DNA of 13,864 nt from NCBI GenBank assembly GCA_002390825.1, contig DGQR01000047.1, forward strand, positions 1-13,864, given 5' to 3'. The DNA comes from Rhodoferax sp. UBA4409. Its GTDB lineage: Bacteria; Pseudomonadota; Gammaproteobacteria; Burkholderiales; Burkholderiaceae_C. A program made the position numbers and the translations under genes. Of the stretch, positions 1-6,521 are shown piece by piece (position 1 is the stretch's first letter; every line of letters starts with the position of its first letter). The notes under the pieces are model-generated. The model made no database searches and was not told where the DNA came from. It saw only the letters and a list, made by a program, of their open reading frames with translations.

Positions 1-1841
1 GCCATGTTCTGCTCGGTCTCGCCCACATACTTGCTCATCAGGTCGCTCGCCCGCTTGATGTGCAGCGGGCGACCCAGTGCCTGCGCGATGTGCTCGGCCA
101 GCGCCGTCTTGCCGGTACCCGGGAGCCCATAAAAGCACAGGGTTCCGTGCCCCCGCGCCGCCAGCGCCTGCACGATACGCGGCAATTCAAAGCGACATTC
201 GATATTCAGGTAATCCAAGTCATAACGGCTAAGTGCCAGCGCGCGGCCTGGCGTGGCGGGTGGCCGCCCCAAAGCGTGGTCAGCATTCTTCAGCTGACGG
301 TCGATCAGTGCTTCGAGGCCGGCAACATCGCCTTGCTCCGCGTCGGTTCTGCCCAAGCGCGCGAAACGGGCTGCGGTTCGAATTTGGGCAGGCGTCAGCC
401 CCTTGCGGCTGGAGAGCCGCGCGACAAAAGCGTCACTCACCGGCGTTCCCTCCAGGGTTTTGCGAACCACACCCTCCCGGGCACCGGGGGGTGGGGATTT
501 CAGCTCCAAATGGTAGGCAAAGCGCCTTAAAAAAGCGGGGTCGATCTGCTCAATCCGGTTGGTCACCCAAATGGTGGGCACCGCGTTGGACTCCAAAATC
601 TGGTTGACCCACGCCTTGCCGCTCACGCTGCCACTGGCCTTGGCAACGTGCGCGTCCGCACGGGCCAGATAGCTGACTGTTTCCGTCGACAGCGGGGGGA
701 AAACATCCTCCACCTCATCAAACAACAAAGCGGCCTGTGCGCTACCCTTCAAAAAGACTTGGGCGATTTGCAGGGAGCGGTAGCGGTCACGGCCGCTGAG
801 GGAGTTGCCGTCACGGTCTGCATATTCCACCTCAAACAACTCCAGGCCAGCGTGGTGGGCCATGACCTTGGCGAGTTCCGTCTTGCCCGTCCCCGGGGGG
901 CCGTACAGCAAAACGTTCACTCCGGGCTCCTGCCGGGCGACGGCATGTTGCAAGACGCGGCACAGCACCGCTGCGTCTTCGGCTACAAAGTCAAAGTCCT
1001 GCATTCGCAGCTCTGTTTTGCTCGACAGCCGGGTAAAAACCGCCATCAACTCGGCGTGGTCGCGGTATTGCCGCATCAGCACCGGCGGGAGCTTTTCACT
1101 GACCTTCATGAGGTCTGCCAAGTCGGTGATGTTGTGCTCCGAGATCAGATTCTCGACCAGCCCGATCCGCTCCAGCCGGGAGCCGGCGCGCAAGGCCTCG
1201 CCCAGCTCTTGGGGGTTGACATGGGCAACATCGGCAATGGCGGCATACGCCTCGGCGGCGTTGTTCACTTTGAACTCCACCAGGATGCTGCGCATATCCC
1301 TCTGATAACGGGCGAGGGTCCCGTAGAGCAACAAGGCCCGCTCGGCCTTGTTGAGCTGCAACAAGCCGGCAAGTGCGTTGATGTTTTTCTCGACGAGGGT
1401 GGACTGCTTTTTCAGAGCGCCGTTCAGCCACTCGCCCGTGACGGCCAACACGGATATCAAGTCTTTCGGCTGGTCCTTGACATATTCATCCAGGAAGAAA
1501 AACAGCGTCGCTTCATCGTAGGGGCCGCACCAGACGCCGTGCCGTTCCAAAAATTCAGTGGCCGACAAAGACTCATGGCCCCGCCAAAGCTCATTGCCCA
1601 AGCAGCGTCGCCCCAGAAACTCGCGGAGCCGGCCCAACACAGACACCGGCCACAGCAAGTGGCGGCCAGCCAGACCGACGACTCCATTGAAATCGCGCCG
1701 CACATTGAACCCCGCCCCTTGCCGGGCCGCCAATGTCAGCACGAAATGGGAGCACATTAAGTCGAGAACAGGCGCGCGCTCCAACCCCGGCGACGGGATC
1801 AGGTGCCCACCTTGGGGCATAAACAACGAACGCTTGGTCAT
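1..1841 (-). CDS. Tandem AAA-domain ATPase, C-terminus cut by window edge
   Basis: Predicted cytoplasmic ATPase with two AAA modules (SpoVK/Ycf46/Vps4-like), presumably a remodelling or unfolding machine; the substrate is unknown. 613 codons are present without a stop, and the end lies beyond base 1. Residues 1-300 form an N-terminal helical region I do not recognise. Module 1 has Walker A GPPGTGKT (314-321), Walker B LLFDEVED starting near 372, a sensor-like IWVTN and an Arg-finger-like DPAFLRRF. Module 2 has Walker A GLPGTGKT (572-579) followed by SKYVGETEQN, as in FtsH/SpoVK-type AAA proteins; its Walker B is off the window. The ATG at 1841 is chosen because GGAGG (plus-strand 1848-1852) lies 6 nt upstream and the frame matches both Walker motifs. 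It is divergent from a small membrane-protein gene. Family assignment is firm; the biological role is not known. Confidence 0.9.
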   Translation of the reverse strand, partial: MTKRSLFMPQGGHLIPSPGLERAPVLDLMCSHFVLTLAARQGAGFNVRRDFNGVVGLAGRHLLWPVSVLGRLREFLGRRCLGNELWRGHESLSATEFLERHGVWCGPYDEATLFFFLDEYVKDQPKDLISVLAVTGEWLNGALKKQSTLVEKNINALAGLLQLNKAERALLLYGTLARYQRDMRSILVEFKVNNAAEAYAAIADVAHVNPQELGEALRAGSRLERIGLVENLISEHNITDLADLMKVSEKLPPVLMRQYRDHAELMAVFTRLSSKTELRMQDFDFVAEDAAVLCRVLQHAVARQEPGVNVLLYGPPGTGKTELAKVMAHHAGLELFEVEYADRDGNSLSGRDRYRSLQIAQVFLKGSAQAALLFDEVEDVFPPLSTETVSYLARADAHVAKASGSVSGKAWVNQILESNAVPTIWVTNRIEQIDPAFLRRFAYHLELKSPPPGAREGVVRKTLEGTPVSDAFVARLSSRKGLTPAQIRTAARFARLGRTDAEQGDVAGLEALIDRQLKNADHALGRPPATPGRALALSRYDLDYLNIECRFELPRIVQALAARGHGTLCFYGLPGTGKTALAEHIAQALGRPLHIKRASDLMSKYVGETEQNM

Positions 1842-1874
1842 CCAACGCCTCCGGCACAGGCTTGTGCTGTGACC

Positions 1875-1903
1875 ACGATAGCGCAGTCTTTGACAGGTGT
1901 GAA
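1875..1903 (-). promoter_or_regulatory. Candidate sigma70 promoter of the AAA ATPase gene
   Basis: Read on the minus strand: TTCACA (-35, 1898-1903), a 17-bp spacer and TATCGT (-10, 1875-1880). This gives 5/6 and 4/6 matches to consensus. The predicted start near 1868 leaves a leader of about 27 nt holding the GGAGG ribosome site. It was found by eye and there is no transcript evidence. Confidence 0.45.
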
Positions 1904-1911
1904 GTACCTGT
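1893..1911. promoter_or_regulatory. Palindromic operator candidate
   Basis: ACAGGT (1893-1898) and ACCTGT (1906-1911) form perfect 6-bp inverted arms around a 7-bp spacer. The TGACA word also occurs at 1891 and 1911, 20 bp apart. The palindrome overlaps the -35 of the AAA gene promoter, a usual place for a repressor site, and lies about 25 bp upstream of the candidate promoter of the divergent small gene. The binding protein is unknown, and no regulator gene is adjacent. Confidence 0.35.
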
Positions 1912-1933
1912 GACAAGACGCTGAGCAGCATAG

Positions 1934-1964
1934 TTGAGCCAAATCGGGCTGCTGGCGCTAAAAT
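1934..1964 (+). promoter_or_regulatory. Weak promoter candidate for the 46-aa gene
   Basis: TTGAGC (1934-1939) and TAAAAT (1959-1964) resemble -35 and -10 boxes, but the 19-bp spacer is long. The gene start at 1998 lies about 34 nt downstream of the -10. No better pair was seen in this 156-bp divergent gap. Confidence 0.3.
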
Positions 1965-1997
1965 CCGGCCATACCAACGACACCCTGAGGATCGACC

Positions 1998-2138
1998 ATG
2001 TCTGCACCCGTTCACTCCGATGACAACCACCCCGCCGATCCGGTGGACGAGGTAGTGCCTTTGATGCCTATCGTGCTGCCCATCGTGGGCGCCGTGTTGA
2101 TGTTTTTGTTGGCGTTCATTGCAGTGTCCATGGCCTGA
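1998..2138 (+). CDS. 46-residue single-helix membrane protein, function unknown
   Basis: A small ORF with a hydrophilic acidic start (several Asp and His within residues 6-20, then PVDEVVP) followed by one hydrophobic segment at about residues 23-45 (PIVLPIVGAVLMFLLAFIAV), ending at TGA. The predicted topology is a short soluble N-tail with one transmembrane helix. GAGG (1987-1990) lies 7 nt before the ATG, and a strong intrinsic terminator (2172-2194) follows 33 nt after the stop, so it looks like a complete one-gene transcript. It is divergent from the AAA ATPase and upstream of the peroxidase ORF. I recognise no family. Small one-helix proteins often act as subunits or modulators of larger membrane complexes, but nothing here names a partner. 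Its reality as a gene rests on the ribosome site, the helix and the terminator. Confidence 0.65.
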   Translation: MSAPVHSDDNHPADPVDEVVPLMPIVLPIVGAVLMFLLAFIAVSMA

Positions 2139-2152
2139 CAGGGGCGGACCCG

Positions 2153-2734
2153 ATGGCCTCCGGCATCCAACAAGCGGCTTCGGCCGCTTTTTTATTGGGC
2201 ATTGCAGCAAACATTTTTGCTGCCACGCCACAGGATAGCAAGGCAGCAGTTTGCCTTGCCCTATGGCAAAAGAACCTGCCCCGCCTGCAAGACGACAGCC
2301 CCCAGAATCTGTGCCAGTACAGCGGCAAGGTGGCTCTGGTCGTAAACACCGCCAGCTATTGCGGTTTTACCTCGCAGTACCAGGGCCTTGAAAAGGTATA
2401 CGCCCGCTTTCAGCAGCGCGGCCTGGTGGTGATGGGATTCCCATCGAACGATTTCGGTCAGCAAGAGCCCGGCAATAGCAAGCAGATTGCAGACCTGTGC
2501 TTCAACACCTATGGGGTTAAGTTCCCGATGTTCGCGAAGAGCGCCGTCACTGGCGTGCAGGCGAATCCCCTGTTCAAAGAGCTTGCGGCGCAGACGGGCC
2601 AAAGCCCACGCTGGAACTTTCACAAGTACCTAGTGGACCGGCGCGGCAAAGTGGTGGGCAGCTTCCCTAGTGACATGTCCCCGGAAGACCCGAAACTGAT
2701 CGCCCAGATTGAAAAGGTATTGACGGCTCCCTGA
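2153..2734 (+). CDS. Glutathione/thioredoxin peroxidase (GPx family), N-terminus uncertain
   Basis: Reduces hydrogen peroxide or organic hydroperoxides using a reactive Cys. The GPx core starts near residue 42 (LPRLQDD). NTASYCGFT carries the peroxidatic Cys70 (Cys, not selenocysteine), FGQQEPG gives Gln104 and WNFHKYL gives Trp154-Asn155, completing the catalytic tetrad. Cys116 in the helix before FPMF sits where 2-Cys, thioredoxin-dependent GPx proteins keep their resolving Cys. Residues 8-24 are hydrophobic and could be a signal peptide, but the segment before them (MASGIQQ) has no Lys or Arg, which is unusual. The ATG at 2153 has only an AGGGG-like sequence upstream, and an intrinsic terminator and two more hairpins lie inside the first 36 codons. 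I see no convincing later start. Function is sure; start and location in the cell are not. Confidence 0.88.
   Translation: MASGIQQAASAAFLLGIAANIFAATPQDSKAAVCLALWQKNLPRLQDDSPQNLCQYSGKVALVVNTASYCGFTSQYQGLEKVYARFQQRGLVVMGFPSNDFGQQEPGNSKQIADLCFNTYGVKFPMFAKSAVTGVQANPLFKELAAQTGQSPRWNFHKYLVDRRGKVVGSFPSDMSPEDPKLIAQIEKVLTAP
2172..2194 (+). terminator. Intrinsic terminator inside the GPx 5' coding region
   Basis: AAGCGGC (2172-2178), loop TTCG, GCCGCTT (2183-2189), then a T-run to 2193: a 7-bp perfect stem with a stable tetraloop. It is well placed to end the transcript of the 46-residue gene (stop at 2138). It also spans codons 7-13 of the peroxidase frame if that starts at 2153. Confidence 0.75.
2204..2259 (+). 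repeat. Two successive perfect hairpins after the terminator
   Basis: GCAGCAAA (2204-2211) / TTTGCTGC (2216-2223) with a 4-nt loop, and GCAAGGCA (2238-2245) / TGCCTTGC (2252-2259) with a 6-nt loop. Each stem is 8 bp and perfect. They lie in codons 18-36 of the GPx frame, just before the conserved core. They may be a structured leader or chance within a low-constraint N-terminal region. Confidence 0.45.
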
Positions 2735-2756
2735 GTGGACACCGCCATTTCCACAG

Positions 2757-2780
2757 GGCGAGGACTTCTCGCCTTTTTTT
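2757..2780 (+). terminator. Intrinsic terminator of the GPx gene
   Basis: GGCGAG (2757-2762), loop GACTT, CTCGCC (2768-2773), then seven T (2774-2780), 23 bp after the GPx stop. It separates GPx from pckG, so pckG needs its own promoter. Confidence 0.85.
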
Positions 2781-2842
2781 GGGCCTCTTACTCTTGCGCA
2801 TAAACCAATGCGTCTTTTGCATAAAGTTAAGCAGTAATCGCT

Positions 2843-2870
2843 TTGTAACTTTAGAACGAGTTCATAGAAT
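2843..2870 (+). promoter_or_regulatory. Candidate pckG promoter
   Basis: TTGTAA (2843-2848), a 16-bp spacer and TAGAAT (2865-2870, 5/6 match). It leads to a leader of about 120 nt before the pckG ATG. The gap from 2781 to 2995 is relatively AT-rich and otherwise holds only a palindrome at the predicted start site and an upstream direct repeat. Assigned by eye. Confidence 0.45.
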
Positions 2871-2882
2871 CAGGCTCCTGAT
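2869..2882. promoter_or_regulatory. Palindrome at predicted pckG transcription start
   Basis: ATCAGG (2869-2874) and CCTGAT (2877-2882) are perfect arms with a 2-bp spacer. They overlap the end of the -10 box and the predicted +1, a position from which a bound repressor would block initiation. No regulator is known from the sequence. Confidence 0.3.
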
Positions 2883-2995
2883 CCAAAGGCTTTAGTGCCA
2901 ATGCGTCGGACGAAAGCCGGTTTCTCAAAGTTCGTGGCTGAGCGCGTAGCAGCACCTGATTTTGAAAAGACGATTTTCAAACTTAGGAGCTTTTT

Positions 2996-4882
2996 ATGAA
3001 CGCACCCGTGATGCAGGGCCTGTCCCTCAACACTCCCAGCTACGTCAAAAACCCGGCCTTGGTCGCTTGGGTGGCCGACATGGTGGCTTTGTGCAAACCC
3101 AAAGACGTGTACTGGTGCGACGGCTCTGAAGAAGAGTACCAACGCCTATGCCAACAGTTGGTCGACGCGGGCACCTTCAAAAAACTCAACCCGCTCAAGC
3201 GCCCCAACAGTTTCCTCGCCTGCTCCGACCCGACCGACGTGGCCCGCGTGGAAGACCGCACTTACATCTGCGCAGAGAGCAAAGAAAACGCCGGCCCCAC
3301 CAACAACTGGATGGCCCCTGCAGAGATGCGCAAGATTCTGCAAACCGGTCAGTCCGACGGCACACCTGCTCTGTTTGACGGCTGCATGAAAGGCCGCACC
3401 ATGTATGTGGTGCCTTTCTCCATGGGCCCACTGGGCTCGCACATTGCGCACATCGGCATCGAGTTGTCTGACAGCGCCTATGTGGCGGTTAACCAGCGCA
3501 TCATGACCCGAATGGGCAAGGCGGTGTATGACGTGTTGGGCGTAGACGGCGCTTTCGTGCCCTGCGTGCACACCGTGGGCGCACCTTTGGCAGAAGGCCA
3601 GGCCGATGTGAAGTGGCCTTGCAACAAGACCAAGTACATCGTGCACTACCCCGAGACCCGCGAAATCTGGTCTTATGGCTCGGGCTACGGCGGCAACGCC
3701 CTGTTGGGCAAAAAGTGCTTTGCACTGCGTATTGCCTCCAACATGGGGCGTGACCAAGGCTGGTTGGCAGAACACATGCTCATCCTCGGCGTGACCAACC
3801 CCGAGGGCAAGAAGTACCACGTGGCAGCGGCCTTCCCGAGCGCCTGCGGCAAAACCAACTTCTCGATGCTGGTGCCACCCACCGGTTTTGAAGGCTGGAA
3901 GGTCACCACCATCGGTGACGACATCGCCTGGATCAAGCCGAATGCCGACGGCAAGTTGTATGCGATCAACCCCGAAGCAGGTTACTTCGGTGTAGCACCC
4001 GGCACCAACTATCACACCAACCCCAACTGCATGGCCAGCTTGGACAAAAACGTGATTTTCACCAACGTCGCGCTGACCGACGATGGCGACATCTGGTGGG
4101 AAGGCATGGAAAAAGACACCGGCGGCCTGCCGGACCACTTGATTGACTGGCAAGGCAAGGACTGGACTCCCGCCATCGCCAAGGAAACCGGCGCCAAAGC
4201 CGCTCACCCCAATGCCCGCTTTACGGTCGCCGCCGGCAACAACCCGGCGCTGGACAGCCAGTGGGACGATGCCAACGGTGTGGCGATTGACGCCTTCATC
4301 TTCGGTGGCCGCCGCTCTACCACCGTGCCATTGGTCACAGAAGCACGCAACTGGACCGAAGGCGTCTACATGGCCGCAACCATGGGCTCCGAGACCACCG
4401 CAGCAGCCACCGGCCAAGCCGGTATCGTGCGCCGCGACCCGTTTGCGATGTTGCCTTTCATGGGCTACAACATGAGCGATTACTTCCAACACTGGCTCAA
4501 CATCGGCTCCAAGCTGGCCGGTAGCGGTGCCAAGCAGCCCAAGATCTTCACCACCAACTGGTTCCGCAAGGGTGATGACGGCAAATTCGTCTGGCCCGGC
4601 TACGGCGAAAACATGCGCGTTCTGAAATGGATGATCGACCGCTTGGAAGGCAAAGCCGCCGGCGTCGAGACCGGGTTCGGTGTGGCCCCCGCGTACAGCG
4701 AAATCAATTGGACCGGACTGGACTTCAGTCAAGCACAGTTTGACTCCGTCACCAGCCTGAGCAAAGACGACTGGAAGGCAGAAATCGCCTTGCATACCGA
4801 ACTGTTCAGCCAACTGGCCTACCATTTGCCGAAGGAACTCGAAGAGACCAAAACCCAACTGGCCCAGCGTTTAGCTGCCTGA
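2996..4882 (+). CDS. pckG: Phosphoenolpyruvate carboxykinase (GTP)
   Basis: Cytosolic enzyme converting oxaloacetate and GTP to phosphoenolpyruvate, GDP and CO2, the entry step of gluconeogenesis from TCA intermediates. The 628 residues match the usual length of the GTP-dependent family. Visible motifs are the kinase-1 P-loop with its reactive Cys (SACGKTN, 282-288), the kinase-2 region GDDIAWI (308-314) with Asp metal ligand, His260 in AEHMLILG and Lys239/240 in LLGKK as likely Mn ligands, GGRRSTTVP (438-446) and the PFSMGPLGS substrate loop (140-148). AGGAG (2985-2989) lies 6 nt before the ATG. It is a single-gene unit, bounded by the GPx terminator upstream and a two-way terminator downstream. 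All key residues are present. It is clearly distinct from the ATP-dependent pckA family. Confidence 0.98.
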   Translation: MNAPVMQGLSLNTPSYVKNPALVAWVADMVALCKPKDVYWCDGSEEEYQRLCQQLVDAGTFKKLNPLKRPNSFLACSDPTDVARVEDRTYICAESKENAGPTNNWMAPAEMRKILQTGQSDGTPALFDGCMKGRTMYVVPFSMGPLGSHIAHIGIELSDSAYVAVNQRIMTRMGKAVYDVLGVDGAFVPCVHTVGAPLAEGQADVKWPCNKTKYIVHYPETREIWSYGSGYGGNALLGKKCFALRIASNMGRDQGWLAEHMLILGVTNPEGKKYHVAAAFPSACGKTNFSMLVPPTGFEGWKVTTIGDDIAWIKPNADGKLYAINPEAGYFGVAPGTNYHTNPNCMASLDKNVIFTNVALTDDGDIWWEGMEKDTGGLPDHLIDWQGKDWTPAIAKETGAKAAHPNARFTVAAGNNPALDSQWDDANGVAIDAFIFGGRRSTTVPLVTEARNWTEGVYMAATMGSETTAAATGQAGIVRRDPFAMLPFMGYNMSDYFQHWLNIGSKLAGSGAKQPKIFTTNWFRKGDDGKFVWPGYGENMRVLKWMIDRLEGKAAGVETGFGVAPAYSEINWTGLDFSQAQFDSVTSLSKDDWKAEIALHTELFSQLAYHLPKELEETKTQLAQRLAA

Positions 4883-4935
4883 GGGACACATCCAGAGCCA
4901 GGCGCGGCGGACACCTCTGCAGCCTGCCACGCAAC

Positions 4936-4964
4936 AAAAAAGCCACCTTACGGTGGCTTTTTTT
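4936..4964. terminator. Two-way intrinsic terminator between pckG and the converging gene
   Basis: Six A (4936-4941), GCCACC, loop TTAC, GGTGGC, then seven T (4958-4964). The A-run and T-run make it a terminator on both strands, serving pckG (stop 4882) and the minus-strand gene ending at 5009. Confidence 0.9.
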
Positions 4965-5008
4965 CGTCACGACCCGTGAGCGAAGGTCGGAATCAACACT
5001 GGACCAGA

Positions 5009-5428
5009 TCAGATCTGGCTCTGGCTCTGGCTCTGGCTGCGCAACCAAGCGTGTTGCAGTTCGGCCATGATGCGGGGATCGTGATGGGCATATTCCCACA
5101 TCTTTTCTTCCATGCGGCGCACTTTGTAGGACTGCACGGCCACGGCCATGAACGTGGCCAAACCTGAGGACACTTTGCGCAGGGGAGGCGCCAGCAGAGC
5201 CAGAGCGGCAAATGCGACGGTCCACAACGCGACCCAAGCCGCCAACATATGGCCGTCGACCCAAGTGTCGATCACTTGGTCTGCAACCACCAACAAGGCG
5301 GAGAGCACAGCCGCGAGCAACATGCCGGACAGAGTGCGGGAAGCTTCCACAGTTTCACGGCGTACGCGGGTGGCACGGGGCTGAGCGGTGGAATACGAAA
5401 AATAGGGGGTAGAGGTAACGGGTGTCAT
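5009..5428 (-). CDS. 139-residue two-helix membrane protein, function unknown
   Basis: Not a family I can name. Layout: polar N-tail rich in Ser, Thr and Arg (1-32), transmembrane helix 1 at about 33-52, a short loop (DTWVDGH), helix 2 at about 62-82, then a basic, probably cytosolic tail with YKVRRMEEKMWEYAHHDPRIMAEL (about 101-124) and a terminal (SQ)4-Ile. An upstream in-frame ATG at 5458 would add 10 residues, but the ATG at 5428 has AAGGAG (plus-strand 5435-5440) 6 nt upstream and is preferred. A good promoter lies upstream (5485-5513). It is divergent from a LysR regulator, the usual position of a LysR target, and convergent with pckG. That it is a real membrane protein is likely; no role is proposed. 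Confidence 0.82.
   Translation of the reverse strand: MTPVTSTPYFSYSTAQPRATRVRRETVEASRTLSGMLLAAVLSALLVVADQVIDTWVDGHMLAAWVALWTVAFAALALLAPPLRKVSSGLATFMAVAVQSYKVRRMEEKMWEYAHHDPRIMAELQHAWLRSQSQSQSQI
5015..5038. repeat. Four-copy hexanucleotide tandem repeat CTGGCT
   Basis: Four exact copies of CTGGCT read in frame on the minus strand as Ser-Gln units at the C-terminus of the 139-residue protein. A 15-bp near-perfect palindrome (CCAGATC, A, GATCTGG; 5004-5018) overlaps the repeat start and the stop codon. Copy-number slippage would change the tail by two residues per unit without a frameshift. Confidence 0.8.
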
Positions 5429-5484
5429 GGCAAACTCCTTGAAAAGGTTGATGCTCACTGGATAAAAATTTTTGAAGTGAGCGA

Positions 5485-5513
5485 ATCATAGGGTTTCCCC
5501 TAGTGTCATTCAA
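5485..5513 (-). promoter_or_regulatory. Promoter of the 139-aa membrane protein gene
   Basis: On the minus strand: TTGAAT (5508-5513), a 17-bp spacer and TATGAT (5485-5490, 5/6 match). The predicted start near 5478 gives a leader of about 50 nt. Within that leader CTCACT (5454-5459) and AGTGAG (5476-5481) are inverted arms around an A5T5 core. Confidence 0.6.
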
Positions 5514-5523
5514 CTTTATGTTG
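5511..5523. promoter_or_regulatory. Small dyad overlapping the -35, possible LysR-type site
   Basis: CAAC-TTTAT-GTTG, 4-bp arms, lies over the -35 of the minus-strand promoter and 36 bp upstream of the LysR start codon. LysR proteins commonly bind weak AT-centred dyads in such divergent gaps. The arms are short, so this is tentative. Confidence 0.25.
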
Positions 5524-5558
5524 GTGATGCTTGGTATTCACGGCATTTATAGTTAGCC

Positions 5559-6521
5559 ATGCCCACCAGCCGTATCAATCTCCGGACTTTTGATCTGAAC
5601 CTGCTCAAGGTCTTTGACGTAGTCATGTCCGAGCGCAGCCTGACCCGGGCTGCCACCCAACTCAACCTCACCCAACCGGCAGTCAGCAACGCGCTGCGTC
5701 GCCTGCGCGAGGCGCTGAACGACGAACTGCTGGTGCGCAACGGCCGCACCCTGGAGCCGACCGCCCGCGGGCAAGAGCTGTGGCCCGCCGTGCGCGAGAC
5801 GCTGCAAAAGCTGCAGGCATCTCTCGCCCCCAGCGTGTTTGAGCCCAGCGGTGCCACCACGACCTTTGTACTCACCATGGCTGACGCGACCGCGGCGGAG
5901 CTGATGCCCGGCCTGGTCAAAGTGCTGGCCCGGGATGCCCCGGGGGTGTCGCTAAGGGTGGTGCCCCTCACCACCCGCGACCCGCGCAAAGTGCTGGAAG
6001 AAGGCGGGGCAGACCTGGCCATCGGACACTTCCCGGCGGTGCTTGCCGACCTGACTGCGCGTGCACAGGCCGGCGCTGCCGAGACTTTTTTGCACCACCG
6101 CCTGTTTGTGGGCGACTATGTGTGCGTCATGCGCAAGGACCACCCTTTGACGGTGGGCGAATTGACGCTGGACCGCTTCTGCGCGGCTTCCCACATGCTG
6201 GTGAGCTTCTCGGGGCGGGCCTTCGGCTTCATTGACGAATCTCTGGTCAGTCTCAAGCGCACGCGCCGGGTCGTGCTCACGGTGAACCAGTTTTTTACTG
6301 CAGGCAAGGTGGTGGTGCAGTCCGACCTGCTGACGGTGCTGCCGCGCCATTTCGTGAATGTGACCGGCTATGCCGATCAACTCGTGATCCGCGAGCTGCC
6401 ATTTGCCGTGCCGCCGATCCAAGTCGATGCGCTGTGGCACCAACGCTTGGACGGTGCCAGCCCCCACGCCTGGCTGCGAACCCAGGTGGCAGCGCTGGGT
6501 CAAACAATTTTTTCAGCATGA
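5559..6521 (+). CDS. LysR-family transcriptional regulator
   Basis: DNA-binding regulator of the LysR family, 320 residues, typical length. The N-terminal winged helix-turn-helix covers about residues 5-65, with the recognition region LTRAATQLNLTQPAVSNALRRLRE (about 29-52). The effector-binding, periplasmic-protein-like domain follows from about residue 95 to the end (TTFVLTMADATAAELMPGL onward). The start MPTSRINLRTFDLNLLKVF is typical of the NodD/NahR-like branch. No Shine-Dalgarno sequence is visible; TATAGT at 5548-5553 would place transcription start at or next to the ATG, suggesting a leaderless message. Its stop overlaps the next gene by 4 bp (ATGA). The divergent 139-residue membrane protein is the natural first candidate target. 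The effector cannot be predicted. Confidence 0.95.
   Translation: MPTSRINLRTFDLNLLKVFDVVMSERSLTRAATQLNLTQPAVSNALRRLREALNDELLVRNGRTLEPTARGQELWPAVRETLQKLQASLAPSVFEPSGATTTFVLTMADATAAELMPGLVKVLARDAPGVSLRVVPLTTRDPRKVLEEGGADLAIGHFPAVLADLTARAQAGAAETFLHHRLFVGDYVCVMRKDHPLTVGELTLDRFCAASHMLVSFSGRAFGFIDESLVSLKRTRRVVLTVNQFFTAGKVVVQSDLLTVLPRHFVNVTGYADQLVIRELPFAVPPIQVDALWHQRLDGASPHAWLRTQVAALGQTIFSA

Noticed and set aside
648..1760. 370-codon plus-strand frame opposite the AAA ATPase
   Set aside because: The minus strand gives two clean AAA modules with Walker A and B motifs and a good ribosome site; the plus frame shows no domain.
3146..4858. 570-codon open frame antisense to pckG
   Set aside because: It lies wholly opposite a complete pckG with all catalytic motifs. 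The translation has no recognisable domain and is low-complexity Gly/Val/His-rich, as expected for an antisense shadow in GC-rich DNA.
6434..6517. 28-codon extension of the phosphoesterase
   Set aside because: It overlaps LysR coding sequence, has no family similarity, and the family opening MKIQLLSDLH begins at 6518.
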